A DNA stretch of 16,116 nt from DAIOFH01 sp036745875 (GCA_036745875.1 DAIOFH010000091.1:1-16116); one strand, 5' to 3'. Shown: positions 8,801 to 15,485, numbered from the stretch's first letter. Made by a program: numbers and translations. The notes: generated by a model not told the origin, from the sequence alone.

Positions 8801-8832
8801 GCGAAGCAGAAGAAGAAACAGGAGAAAAATAA
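5830..8832 (+). CDS. YidC/Oxa1-like domain fused to polytopic region and sulfatase/LtaS-like domain
   Basis: The 1000-residue protein has three parts. Residues 1-220 resemble YidC/Oxa1: an N-terminal helix, a second helix ending LILAPLRKK, a charged cytoplasmic loop leading to RRLYKRYSYHPI, then LLQVPFILAAYHMLSEL, INLFPLLMTVFNIAAALL and SALLIYWTSNNLLSLASV. Residues about 245-570 hold some nine further hydrophobic segments. Residues about 595-970 are an alkaline-phosphatase/sulfatase-superfamily domain: PNVLVFMFD with metal ligand candidate Asp607, DGNNTLLSFPALMGG with nucleophile candidate Thr644, and LVSDHDY with Asp878-His879. Thr nucleophiles and this layout recall LtaS-type phosphoglycerol and EptA-type phosphoethanolamine transferases. 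The catalytic part should face outward. It lies between a glycerophosphotransferase-like gene (abutting) and a cytidylyltransferase gene (one-base TAATG overlap). The frame is continuous across the domains, so the fusion is real unless the assembly is wrong. Confidence 0.8.
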   Translation: MLVLLSWIYDLLIAPLAIAYGGAYYVCSRILGFGYGLLALSLLTTLILAPLRKKVAAAQDAERLLNTVIKPQLARIKAESSGEERHQRIRRLYKRYSYHPIMSIRAMWGLLLQVPFILAAYHMLSELTALRMVSFWGVDSLAKADALLPGGINLFPLLMTVFNIAAALLTPNATRKETAQAFVIAALFLVLLYAAPSALLIYWTSNNLLSLASVLYERYRPKALLPDEDVVREMAGANAVGGESDKATAAVSAGRIALYALACISLPVVWGFFLVWRRGEMLSGQSPYYFTFSSLDLALAAALIVGAAVGVGRIRNRFRNREMGIAWQIIGVVFSVCLALFILYGWAFSIEKKSVSGKLFIWTTLGYVFAAALAWFMVTGKLNSGLLQRLKNMAGRYGQMLYWPAVFAFACLLTLFAPLASYQTAPEIFNFPPLEALRRLLPYFLCLIYFFLYLRVVLSRPNSSRLGLLMAFVCLVGLVAALAFPPVGILEANIIQAENVNTQWTAPVQDVLTLAIALGIMMLFAWRRKMQYLAHGLAICGLALFLFGLYAVATTPYASRSESPVASASGIANAAAQPSDNTQFPPYHRQLFALSPDQPNVLVFMFDMFHGGHVGEMLADDPVMAERLPGFVWYKDMISDGNNTLLSFPALMGGPDYTAQAINSRRDGRLADKVLASTLELPRRFVNAGYDVTCFNVRGNLAVFGGKTLAEMIGVSEDRVRDMPVPDSYVNLTREIMNPEGIGEQTDHIKNLLAISLFRVVPNLSRGRLVDWGLFTPDSIGDDLYEDSVIPVLMPRFMTADSPVPTYKMFATTFCHNPFFLGPDSLLPVSKRDFLALAKTDAGHYYTDRHAIRLMAVLFDRLRELGVYDNTRIILVSDHDYKNDPHPYLEGNINYLLYAPKPYALLMVKDFNASGPLVVSDRLMQGHDVPALACSELGEIGDPPSMPPDDPERVRKHTIAKANIAHHSEEYFIDLSAYTIKGTMFDPKNWSEAEEETGEK

Positions 8833-9323
8833 TGAGCGCAAGCGAGCCGAAGAGCCGGATACTCGTGGACATGTCGATGACATTGATCCATCACGGGCAT
8901 ATCCGACTTTTGCGCAAGGCGAGAGAGACAGGATATCACGTCGTGGTCGGGCTGACCACAGACGAGGAAATCCTCCAATACAAGGGCTACCAGCCGGAAC
9001 TGTCCTATGAACAGCGGCTGGAAATCCTTGAGTCAATCAAGTATGTCGATGAAATCGTCCCTGCTCCATGGCTCATCGACGAAGCGTACATGGACAAGCA
9101 CAACTGCCAGTACCTCGCCCATGGCAGCGACAATTTCAACCATGTCAGGGAAGAGCGGCTCGTGCTGTTCCCGCGCACCGAAGGCATCAGCAGCTCCGAC
9201 ATCAGGAAGCGGGTCCTCGACAGCCTTGTCGCCGTCAACCTGAAGAACAACCCGGAAACCGGTTCGGACAAGCTTGCCAGGGTTCTGGTGGAAACAATCA
9301 AGAACGAGTTTAACCTTAAGTAA
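8832..9323 (+). CDS. TagD-like cytidylyltransferase (glycerol-3-phosphate or related phospho-alcohol)
   Basis: The 163-residue protein is a nucleotidyltransferase of the HxGH superfamily: HHGH at 20-23, VVVGLTTDEEI, YEQRLEILESIKYVDEIVP, and RTEGISSS at 115-122, the second nucleotide-binding motif. The central and C-terminal motifs closely resemble TagD, which makes CDP-glycerol from CTP and glycerol 3-phosphate. The usual GTFD before the first His is replaced by MSMT, a variant nearer the MSxDLIHxGH type of cytidylyltransferases linked to phosphonates, so another phospho-alcohol or phosphonate is possible. About 35 residues extend past the TagD core. Its start overlaps the previous stop (TAATG), with AGGAG just upstream, indicating coupled translation. 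It most likely supplies the activated donor for the first gene of the unit. Confidence 0.8.
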   Translation: MSASEPKSRILVDMSMTLIHHGHIRLLRKARETGYHVVVGLTTDEEILQYKGYQPELSYEQRLEILESIKYVDEIVPAPWLIDEAYMDKHNCQYLAHGSDNFNHVREERLVLFPRTEGISSSDIRKRVLDSLVAVNLKNNPETGSDKLARVLVETIKNEFNLK

Positions 9324-9342
9324 ACACCGATATTTACCGGAG

Positions 9343-9350
9343 CCCCCCCC
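9343..9350 (+). repeat. C8 homopolymer between ribosome site and start codon
   Basis: Eight consecutive C lie between GGAG (9339-9342) and ATG (9354). The spacing of 11 bases is longer than optimal. Slippage by one to three bases would change the distance and could tune translation of the solute-binding protein. This is inferred from sequence alone. Confidence 0.7.
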
Positions 9351-9353
9351 TCA

Positions 9354-10346
9354 ATGAACCACTTATTGCGTACTTTTATGCTTTTCGCCCTGCTTGCCGG
9401 CTCTTCTTTCGCGGCGACGAGCCAACTCACCATATACACTGACCTGGAACCGGATATCCTCAACCGCCACCGCCGTGAGCTGGCGGAGAAATTCCCTGAA
9501 TACAGGATCGAATGGGTACGCGAGTCCGGCGGTCCCATCACCGCACGCCTGCTGGCCGAAATGGACAACCCGCAGGCCGACCTGATTCTCGGCCTTTCCC
9601 TCTCGGGCGTGCTGGCGGTCGACAGGGTAGGCGGCCTCGACCCGTACCGCCCTGAGGGGTTTGACAAAGTCGACCCCCTCATGCGCGACAGCCGCGAAAA
9701 CCCGGCCTGGGTCGGCATGCATGTCGCGGCAGGGGCGCTGGCCGTCAATTACAGCGAACTGGAAAAGCTCGGACTGCCGATCCCCGAATCCTGGGCCGAC
9801 CTGATCCGGCCGGAATACAAGGGGAAGCTGGTGTTTTCCAACCCCATCTCCTCCGGAACCGCCTATTTCCACGTCACGAGCTGGCTCCAGAACATGGGCG
9901 AGGAAAAGGCGTGGCAGTTCATGGAGGATGTCCACAAGAATGTGAAAATGTATATCCATTCCGGCAGCAAGCCGGCGCAGGTGGTGGCTATGGGTGAATT
10001 GCCCGTAGGGCTTACCGTCGACGCCTACATCGCGCCTTTCATCAAAAAGCACGCACCGGTGAAAGCTGTTTTCCCCAAGGAAGGCGTCGGCTTCGACATT
10101 GTCGCCAGCGCGATCGTCAAGGGCTGCGACAATCCCGAGGCGGCGAAAAAGATCCTTGATTATTCCATTTCCAGGGATGCGGCGATGATTTGCCTGGAGT
10201 TCGATTATCTTCCGGTACGCCCCGAGTTTGACGACGAGGCGCAGGCGGAAATCCGGTCGCGCCTCTGGCCGATGGACATGACCAAAGCAGCCGAAGTGAG
10301 GGATCGGGTTCTGGCGGAATGGCGTCGCCGTTTCGGCGCTGAATAA
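9354..10346 (+). CDS. ABC transporter solute-binding protein, first tandem copy
   Basis: The 330-residue periplasmic-type protein has a Sec signal peptide (cleavage likely after SSFA, near residue 21) and the FbpA/PhnS/AfuA-like fold signature: LTIYTDLEPD, QADLILGLSLSGVLAVD, VNYSELEKLGLPIPESWADL, NPISSGTAYFHVTSWLQNMG and GLTVDAYIAPF. This class binds ferric iron, phosphonates, sugar phosphates or similar anions. The paired Tyr that binds iron in FbpA is not seen (one Tyr only, in VDAY), which favours an anionic organic ligand. It begins 31 bases after the cytidylyltransferase gene with no terminator between. The ribosome site GGAG (9339-9342) is followed by a run of eight C and then ATG, an unusual spacer. 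The ligand is unknown. Confidence 0.85.
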   Translation: MNHLLRTFMLFALLAGSSFAATSQLTIYTDLEPDILNRHRRELAEKFPEYRIEWVRESGGPITARLLAEMDNPQADLILGLSLSGVLAVDRVGGLDPYRPEGFDKVDPLMRDSRENPAWVGMHVAAGALAVNYSELEKLGLPIPESWADLIRPEYKGKLVFSNPISSGTAYFHVTSWLQNMGEEKAWQFMEDVHKNVKMYIHSGSKPAQVVAMGELPVGLTVDAYIAPFIKKHAPVKAVFPKEGVGFDIVASAIVKGCDNPEAAKKILDYSISRDAAMICLEFDYLPVRPEFDDEAQAEIRSRLWPMDMTKAAEVRDRVLAEWRRRFGAE

Positions 10347-10385
10347 ATCCCCTATTTTCCGCTTTTTTCGAGAAGGAGATATTCC

Positions 10386-11378
10386 ATGATGAAACATCTT
10401 GTGCGTGTTTTCGTTCTCCTCGCGTTGTTGGCCGGCCCTTCTTTTGCGGCCACGACCTTGACGGTATACACCGACATGGAGCCGGACGTCCTTAACCGCT
10501 ACAGCAAGGACCTGGCCAAGAGATTCCCCGAATACAAGATCGAATGGGTCCGCGAATCCGCCGGCCCCATCACGGCCCGCCTCATAGCGGAAAAGGAAAA
10601 CCCGCAGGCCGACCTGATCCTCGGCCTCGCCCTGAGCGGGGTCCTGGCGGTGGACAAGGTGGGCGGCCTCGAACCATACACGCCCGAAGGGTTCGATAGG
10701 GTTGACCCTCTCATGCGCGACAACCGGGAGATTCCCGTCTGGGTCGGCATGAACGTCATGGTCGGGGCGCTCGCGGTCAATTACAAGGAACTGGAAAAGC
10801 TCGGCCTCCCCGTCCCTGAATCCTGGGCCGACCTGACGAGGCCGGAATACAAGGGCCAACTGGTTTTCTCCAACCCGATATCCTCCGGGACAGCCTATTT
10901 CCATGTCACCAGCTGGCTGCAGAACATGGGCGAGGAAAAGGGCTGGGAGTTCATGGAAGCAGCCAACAAGAATGTGAAAATGTATATCCATTCCGGCAGC
11001 AAACCCGCCCAGATGGCCGCCATGGGCGAAGCGCCTATCGGGCTCACGGTAGACGCCTATGTCGCTCCTTACATCAAAAAGCGCGCGCCGGTGAAATCCA
11101 TGCTCCCCAAGGAAGGCGTCGGCTTCGACACCATCGCCAGCGCCATCGTCAAGGGCTGCCGCAATCCGGAAGCCGCCAAACGCATCCTTGATTATTCGAT
11201 TTCCAAGGAAGCGGCGATGATCGGCGTGGAATTCGATTACCTCCCCGTTCGTCCCGAATTCGACAACGAGAGGCTGGCCGGAGTCCGCTCCCGCCTCTGG
11301 CCCATGGACATGTCCAAGGCGGCGGAAGTCAGGGATCAGGTATTGGCAGAGTGGCGTCGCCGTTTCGGGGGCGAGTGA
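10386..11378 (+). CDS. ABC transporter solute-binding protein, second tandem copy
   Basis: This 330-residue protein is identical in length to its upstream neighbour and roughly three quarters identical by eye. It has its own signal peptide (cut near PSFA) and the same motifs: LTVYTDMEPD, LSGVLAVDKVGGLEPY, NPISSGTAYFHVTSWLQNMG and YIHSGSKPAQ. The gap between copies is 39 bases with no terminator, and this copy has a better ribosome site (AAGGAG, seven bases before ATG). Most differences are conservative or lie on apparent surface stretches, while the GTAY and VDAY regions are kept, so both copies probably bind the same or closely related ligands. The tandem arrangement points to gene duplication. 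The stop overlaps candidate GTG starts of the ATPase gene, as expected for one importer operon. Confidence 0.87.
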   Translation: MMKHLVRVFVLLALLAGPSFAATTLTVYTDMEPDVLNRYSKDLAKRFPEYKIEWVRESAGPITARLIAEKENPQADLILGLALSGVLAVDKVGGLEPYTPEGFDRVDPLMRDNREIPVWVGMNVMVGALAVNYKELEKLGLPVPESWADLTRPEYKGQLVFSNPISSGTAYFHVTSWLQNMGEEKGWEFMEAANKNVKMYIHSGSKPAQMAAMGEAPIGLTVDAYVAPYIKKRAPVKSMLPKEGVGFDTIASAIVKGCRNPEAAKRILDYSISKEAAMIGVEFDYLPVRPEFDNERLAGVRSRLWPMDMSKAAEVRDQVLAEWRRRFGGE

Positions 11379-11380
11379 CC

Positions 11381-12391
11381 GTGCAGCTAAAAATCAAAAA
11401 CATCAGTAAATCCTATGGCGATAACCAGGTGCTTGTCGACCTCAACCTTGAGTGCAACAAGGGGGAGTTCCTTGTCATCCTCGGCCCCTCCGGCTGCGGG
11501 AAGACGACCCTGCTCAACATCGTCTCAGGAATAGTTCGCCCCGATTCCGGCCGTATCGTCTCGAACGGACTGGACATCACGGACCTTCCGCCGGAGAAGC
11601 GGAACTTCGGCATGGTTTTTCAAAACTATGCCCTGTTCCCCAACCTGCGGGTGATCGACAACATCCTCTATGGGCTCAAGCATTCCCGGCGGGACAAGGG
11701 CGCGGCGCTGGATCGCGCCCTTGAACTCATGGATCTGACCGGGATCACGCCTCTTGCCGACCGCTACCCTTCCACCCTGTCCGGCGGCCAGCAGCAGCGC
11801 GTAGCCTTGGCCCGCGCCCTTGCCCCGAGGCCGGAGGCGCTTCTCCTCGACGAACCGCTCTCCTCGCTGGACGCCAAGGTGCGCTCGTCATTGGCGCTTC
11901 AGTTGGCGGAATTGCAGCGCCGCACCGGGGTGACGGCGATAATGGTCACCCACGACCAGAGCGAGGCGTTTTCCCTCGCCGACCGGGTGATCCTGCTTAA
12001 CGACGGGAAGGTGGAGCAGGTGGGCAGCCCGGAGGAGATATACTCCGCGCCGGTAAGCCTGTTTGCCGCCGACTTTATCGGGCACATGAACATCCTTTCC
12101 CTGTCTTCAATCAATGACGGCCGGCTCACCGGCATCCGCTACGAGGACGTCAAGGTGAGTTCGCCCACAGAAATGACGCTGGAAAAACCCCACACCTGGG
12201 TCGCCAGGGTGGAACGGGTGAGTTTTATGGGGCAATTCCGCCGCCTTGAACTGCTGTTGAACGACTGCGTCACCCGGATTTTCGCAGACGTCCTTCTTTC
12301 CGATGGCCTGTACGAAGATCAAAGCCTGGTTGCCGTCAGCCTGCCGCGCGAAAAGTGGCGGTCGCTGTCCGGCGGGGAAGGAAGACCATGA
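11381..12391 (+). CDS. ABC transporter ATPase (PotA/FbpC/PhnT type)
   Basis: The 336-residue cytoplasmic ATPase has all motifs: Walker A GPSGCGKTT (35-43), Q-loop VFQNYALFP, signature LSGGQQQRVALARAL (from 133), Walker B LLLDEPLSSLD (from 154) and switch His191 in THDQSEA. The remaining C-terminal segment has the length and strand-rich look of a TOBE-like regulatory domain, as in iron, polyamine and phosphonate importers. I chose GTG at 11381 because the protein then begins VQLKIKNISKSYG, the usual family start, with GGGGG nine bases upstream. A GTG at 11375 forms a GTGA overlap with the preceding stop and adds only two residues; it is equally credible. It energises the fused permease encoded next, whose ATG overlaps this stop (ATGA). 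Confidence 0.93.
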   Translation: MQLKIKNISKSYGDNQVLVDLNLECNKGEFLVILGPSGCGKTTLLNIVSGIVRPDSGRIVSNGLDITDLPPEKRNFGMVFQNYALFPNLRVIDNILYGLKHSRRDKGAALDRALELMDLTGITPLADRYPSTLSGGQQQRVALARALAPRPEALLLDEPLSSLDAKVRSSLALQLAELQRRTGVTAIMVTHDQSEAFSLADRVILLNDGKVEQVGSPEEIYSAPVSLFAADFIGHMNILSLSSINDGRLTGIRYEDVKVSSPTEMTLEKPHTWVARVERVSFMGQFRRLELLLNDCVTRIFADVLLSDGLYEDQSLVAVSLPREKWRSLSGGEGRP

Positions 12392-14031
12392 AGGGGACGC
12401 CCAAAAGCGGCCTGGCGACTCTCGTCCTGGCGATCCCGCTGGCCGTCCTGGTCATAGGCGTTTTGTATCCGGTGCTGGTGCTGGTGCTGCGGAGCCTTAT
12501 GGACAGCACTGGCGTCTCCGTCGGGTTGGCGAATTATGCCGCCTATTTCACCACGCCTGGACTTGCCACATCCTTTTACCATACACTGAACGTCGGCGTG
12601 ACCGTGTCCGTGGCTGTCGTCGTGATAGCCTATGCGCTCGCTTTCTGTTTTACCCATACGCGGGTTTTCGGGCTGGGCGCATGCCGCTACCTTGCCTTGC
12701 TGCCGTTGTATGTGCCGTCCATATTTTTCCCCATCGGCATGATCTACCTTTTCGGCAGGAACGGGCTTTTCAGCCAGGTTCTGGGTATCGACAATATTTA
12801 TGGCTGGGGCGGGATCGTCTTTGGTGAAATAGTTTTTACGTTGCCCCATGCGACGCTTCTCCTGGTCACCGCCATGCGCGGCATCGACAAAAACCTCTAC
12901 CTGGCGGCAAGGACGCTTGGGGCGTCGCCATGGCGAAGGTTCTTCAGCATTACCGTGCCGCAGACCAGGGTCGGATTGCTCCGCGCGTTTCTTGTGTCGT
13001 TTATTCTCGTCATTACGGATTTCGGCATTCCCAAGGTGCTTGGCGGCGATTATTCCATGCTCGCCACCGAACTCTATATGCAGATCATCGGCATGCAGGA
13101 CCTGACCATGGGATCGGCGATTGGCGTCGTCATGCTCATCCCCTCTGTTCTCGCCTTCGCGCTGGACGTGTGGCTTACCCGGTCGGATTCCGGGCAGGCG
13201 AGCGCAGGTCGCTACCAGCGGCCGGAGAGCCAGCGCGGCAGGGACATCCTCGCCTCCCTCATAGCCTGGTGCGTCGTGCTGTTGCCGACAATCATCATCC
13301 TGTCGGCGGTGGGCGCATCGTTTGTCACCTTCTGGCCGTACGACCTGACGCCGTCGTTCGACAGCTATTCGTTCGAAAACAGCGTCTATGGCATCCAGCC
13401 GTTCTACAACAGCCTGATCATGGCCGCCGCCGCCGCCATTGTCGGGATGGTGATCACCTTTGCCGGAGGCTATATCCTGGTGCGAGCGGGAGCGGACCGC
13501 TTTTGCTCCCTGCTCTACCGCGGCCTTGTGTTCCTCTCCCTCGGAATTCCGGGAACCGTCCTCGGTTTGTCCTTTGTCTTCGCTTTCAACAAGCCGTCGG
13601 GGGTGTTCCAGGCTTTCTACGGGACGCGGGCTTTTCTGGTGTTTTATTGTTTGATCCACTTTTTCGCCATGGGGCACCTGATTTCGGCCGCCGGGTTGTC
13701 CAGCTTGGACCGCCGTTACGAAGATGTCGGGAAAACCCTGGGAGCAAGCCGTTTTTCCACCGTGTGGCGGGTGGTGATACCGCTGCGCTTTTCCGTCACC
13801 CTCGAAGTGGCGTTCTATTTCTTTATCAACGCCATGACCACCGTCTCCGGCATGGTATTCATCTTTGCGCCCGACAATGTTCCCGCGGCAGTCTCCATGC
13901 TGCATTTCACCGATACCGGGTATTTCCCCGAAGCCGCGGCGATGGGAACCCTTATCCTGCTTTCGACCTTGGCCGCCCGCACGCTGCAGAAGCTGCTTTT
14001 CTCATGGCGGCATTCACACGAGGAGGCATAG
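12388..14031 (+). CDS. ABC transporter permease, two fused permease domains (FbpB-like)
   Basis: The 547-residue inner-membrane protein contains two binding-protein-dependent permease units in one chain, with about twelve hydrophobic segments. Each half carries the cytoplasmic EAA-type coupling loop: LAARTLGASPWRRFF near residue 172 and VGKTLGASRFSTVW near residue 447. Fused permeases of this kind are typical of ferric-type (FbpB) and some phosphonate importers. The ATG at 12388 overlaps the ATPase stop by four bases (ATGA) and has AAGGAAG upstream. A GTG at 12355 would add a charged leader encoded inside the ATPase gene and is less likely. With the ATPase and the two binding proteins it makes a complete importer. 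Confidence 0.92.
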   Translation: MKGTPKSGLATLVLAIPLAVLVIGVLYPVLVLVLRSLMDSTGVSVGLANYAAYFTTPGLATSFYHTLNVGVTVSVAVVVIAYALAFCFTHTRVFGLGACRYLALLPLYVPSIFFPIGMIYLFGRNGLFSQVLGIDNIYGWGGIVFGEIVFTLPHATLLLVTAMRGIDKNLYLAARTLGASPWRRFFSITVPQTRVGLLRAFLVSFILVITDFGIPKVLGGDYSMLATELYMQIIGMQDLTMGSAIGVVMLIPSVLAFALDVWLTRSDSGQASAGRYQRPESQRGRDILASLIAWCVVLLPTIIILSAVGASFVTFWPYDLTPSFDSYSFENSVYGIQPFYNSLIMAAAAAIVGMVITFAGGYILVRAGADRFCSLLYRGLVFLSLGIPGTVLGLSFVFAFNKPSGVFQAFYGTRAFLVFYCLIHFFAMGHLISAAGLSSLDRRYEDVGKTLGASRFSTVWRVVIPLRFSVTLEVAFYFFINAMTTVSGMVFIFAPDNVPAAVSMLHFTDTGYFPEAAAMGTLILLSTLAARTLQKLLFSWRHSHEEA

Positions 14032-14043
14032 CCTGAAATCACC

Positions 14044-15054
14044 ATGCAGATCCTTACCCTTGCGTTCTGGAAAAAATCCTGGCCCGGCCTGCTGGTCGCC
14101 GCGGCGATGGCGGTCGTTGCCGCAAACATAGGTGACCGCATATCCTGGCTTGGCGGAGCGGGATTCGGGATACTCCTCGGCGTGGTCGTTGCGAGCCTGA
14201 TCACCATGCCCGCCGTACTGAAGCCCGGCTTCACCGCCGCCGGGAAACAGGTTCTGCAACTGGCGGTCATACTACTTGGCGCCGGCCTCAATCTCGCCGT
14301 GGTGTGGATGACGGGCGTCGAGACGCTGGCTCTGATGCTGGTGACGATCACGGCAGTTTTTGTCGCCGCGTGGCTTGTTGGAAAAGCGCTTGGCGTGCAG
14401 GGCAACAACCGGGACCTCATCGCCTCCGGCACCGCCATCTGCGGCGGGTCCGCCATCGCGGCTGTCGCGCCGGTGATCGGGGCGAAGGACGAGGAAATCA
14501 GTTATTCCATTTCCGTGGTTTTTCTTTTCAACCTTGCCGCCGTCGTCATTTTTCCGCTGCTGGGGCGCGCTTTGGGCATGTCCCCGGAGACGTTCGGCGT
14601 TTGGGCCGGCACGGCGGTCAACGACACCTCTTCCGTGATGGCGACATCATTCGCTTATGATGCGGCCTCGGTTCCCACCGCGACACTGGTAAAAATGACC
14701 CGGACCGTGATGATCGTGCCGATGGCCCTGATTTTTTCCCTTGTCGCGGCACGGAGGGCAAAAAAATCGGAACAGAATGAGGGAGGGGGGAAGGGATTTT
14801 CCTTTGCCCGCGTATTTCCCTGGTTCGTCCTTGGCTTTCTCCTGATGTCGGTGTGGACGACATGGGGCGGATTGCCTGCGGACGCCGCGGCGTTCTGCAA
14901 GTCGGCGGGTAAGTTCCTGATCGTGGTCGCGCTGACGGGGATTGGCCTGAATACTGACCTCAGGAAAATCCTTGCCACGGGCGTCAGGCCGATTGTGCTT
15001 GGCGCTTGCCTGTGGTTTGTCGTTGCCGCTTCGGCGTTACTGATGATTTATTAA
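14044..15054 (+). CDS. YeiH/UPF0324-family membrane protein (putative anion exporter)
   Basis: The 336-residue integral membrane protein has about ten hydrophobic segments and the family hallmarks GTAICGGSAIAA (129-140) and GTAVNDTSSVMA (from 189), plus LLGAGLNL and GIGLNTDLRKI. The YeiH family is annotated as putative sulfate or sulfite exporters, on thin experimental evidence. It starts 12 bases after the permease stop. No strong ribosome site lies in the gap, so translation may be coupled; a GAGGAGG sits too far upstream, inside the permease end. Position suggests it exports a by-product, perhaps an inorganic anion, of the compound imported by the ABC system. The 3' end overlaps the convergent HxlR gene by four bases. 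Confidence 0.85.
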   Translation: MQILTLAFWKKSWPGLLVAAAMAVVAANIGDRISWLGGAGFGILLGVVVASLITMPAVLKPGFTAAGKQVLQLAVILLGAGLNLAVVWMTGVETLALMLVTITAVFVAAWLVGKALGVQGNNRDLIASGTAICGGSAIAAVAPVIGAKDEEISYSISVVFLFNLAAVVIFPLLGRALGMSPETFGVWAGTAVNDTSSVMATSFAYDAASVPTATLVKMTRTVMIVPMALIFSLVAARRAKKSEQNEGGGKGFSFARVFPWFVLGFLLMSVWTTWGGLPADAAAFCKSAGKFLIVVALTGIGLNTDLRKILATGVRPIVLGACLWFVVAASALLMIY

Positions 15055-15422
15055 AAAACATAATTTCTGGGAACGCATTTTTCACAATTTTTGCATTCGA
15101 CGCAACCTGTCTGGTCCGCGCCAAGGCCCCAATCCCGGAGCGTGGACAGCATTGAAAAAACGCTGACGCCGACCTTGCTCAGGGAGTACTCTACCCGTGG
15201 AGGCACCTCCGGATAGACCGTCCGGATGACCAGGCCGTCTTTCTCCATCTCGCGCAGGTGCTGGATGAGGATCTTCGGGCTGATACCGGGAATAGACCGC
15301 TCCATCGCGCCATAACGAACCGGTCCCTGGGAAAGTTCCTTGAGGATCACTATCCGCCACTTGCCGCTGATATGGTCGAGCGTAAACTCGACTGGGCATT
15401 TCTTTTCCGATGACTCTCCCAT
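15051..15422 (-). CDS. HxlR-family transcriptional regulator with CxxCxxCxxC tail
   Basis: The 123-residue protein has the HxlR winged-helix pattern: CPVEFTLDHISGKWRIVIL at the N-terminus with the conserved Cys9, then LSQGPVRYGAMERSIPGISPKIL, HLREMEKDGLVIRTVYPEVP and VEYSLSKVG. HxlR proteins such as HypR and YodB use the N-terminal Cys to sense electrophiles or disulfide stress. Unusually, the C-terminus carries Cys107, 110, 113 and 116 in CVECKNCEKC, a spacing typical of Fe-S or zinc sites. AGGAG precedes the ATG by nine bases. It has its own promoter (TTGACA-16-TATATT) and lies downstream of a small monooxygenase-like gene on the same strand, a common pairing for this family. Its targets may include that gene and itself. 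Confidence 0.87.
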   Translation of the reverse strand: MGESSEKKCPVEFTLDHISGKWRIVILKELSQGPVRYGAMERSIPGISPKILIQHLREMEKDGLVIRTVYPEVPPRVEYSLSKVGVSVFSMLSTLRDWGLGADQTGCVECKNCEKCVPRNYVF

Positions 15423-15485
15423 AACATCTTACTCCTTGAATAATTACCCATTTTGGATGTAAGTGATAAAATATGCCATACTTCC

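Noticed and set aside
9363..10991. Minus-strand frame of about 540 codons across both binding-protein genes
   Set aside because: It contains an internal repeat only because the two genes on the other strand are duplicates. No start signal or domain is seen.
9354..11378. Ferric-iron binding proteins (FbpA)
   Set aside because: The overall fold and operon resemble iron importers, but the adjacent Tyr pair that binds iron is missing, so the ligand is left open.
12319..14036. Long open frames (12319-13905 minus and 12930-14036 plus) over the permease gene
   Set aside because: Both are Arg/His/Gly-rich shadows of a permease with clear EAA loops and membrane helices.
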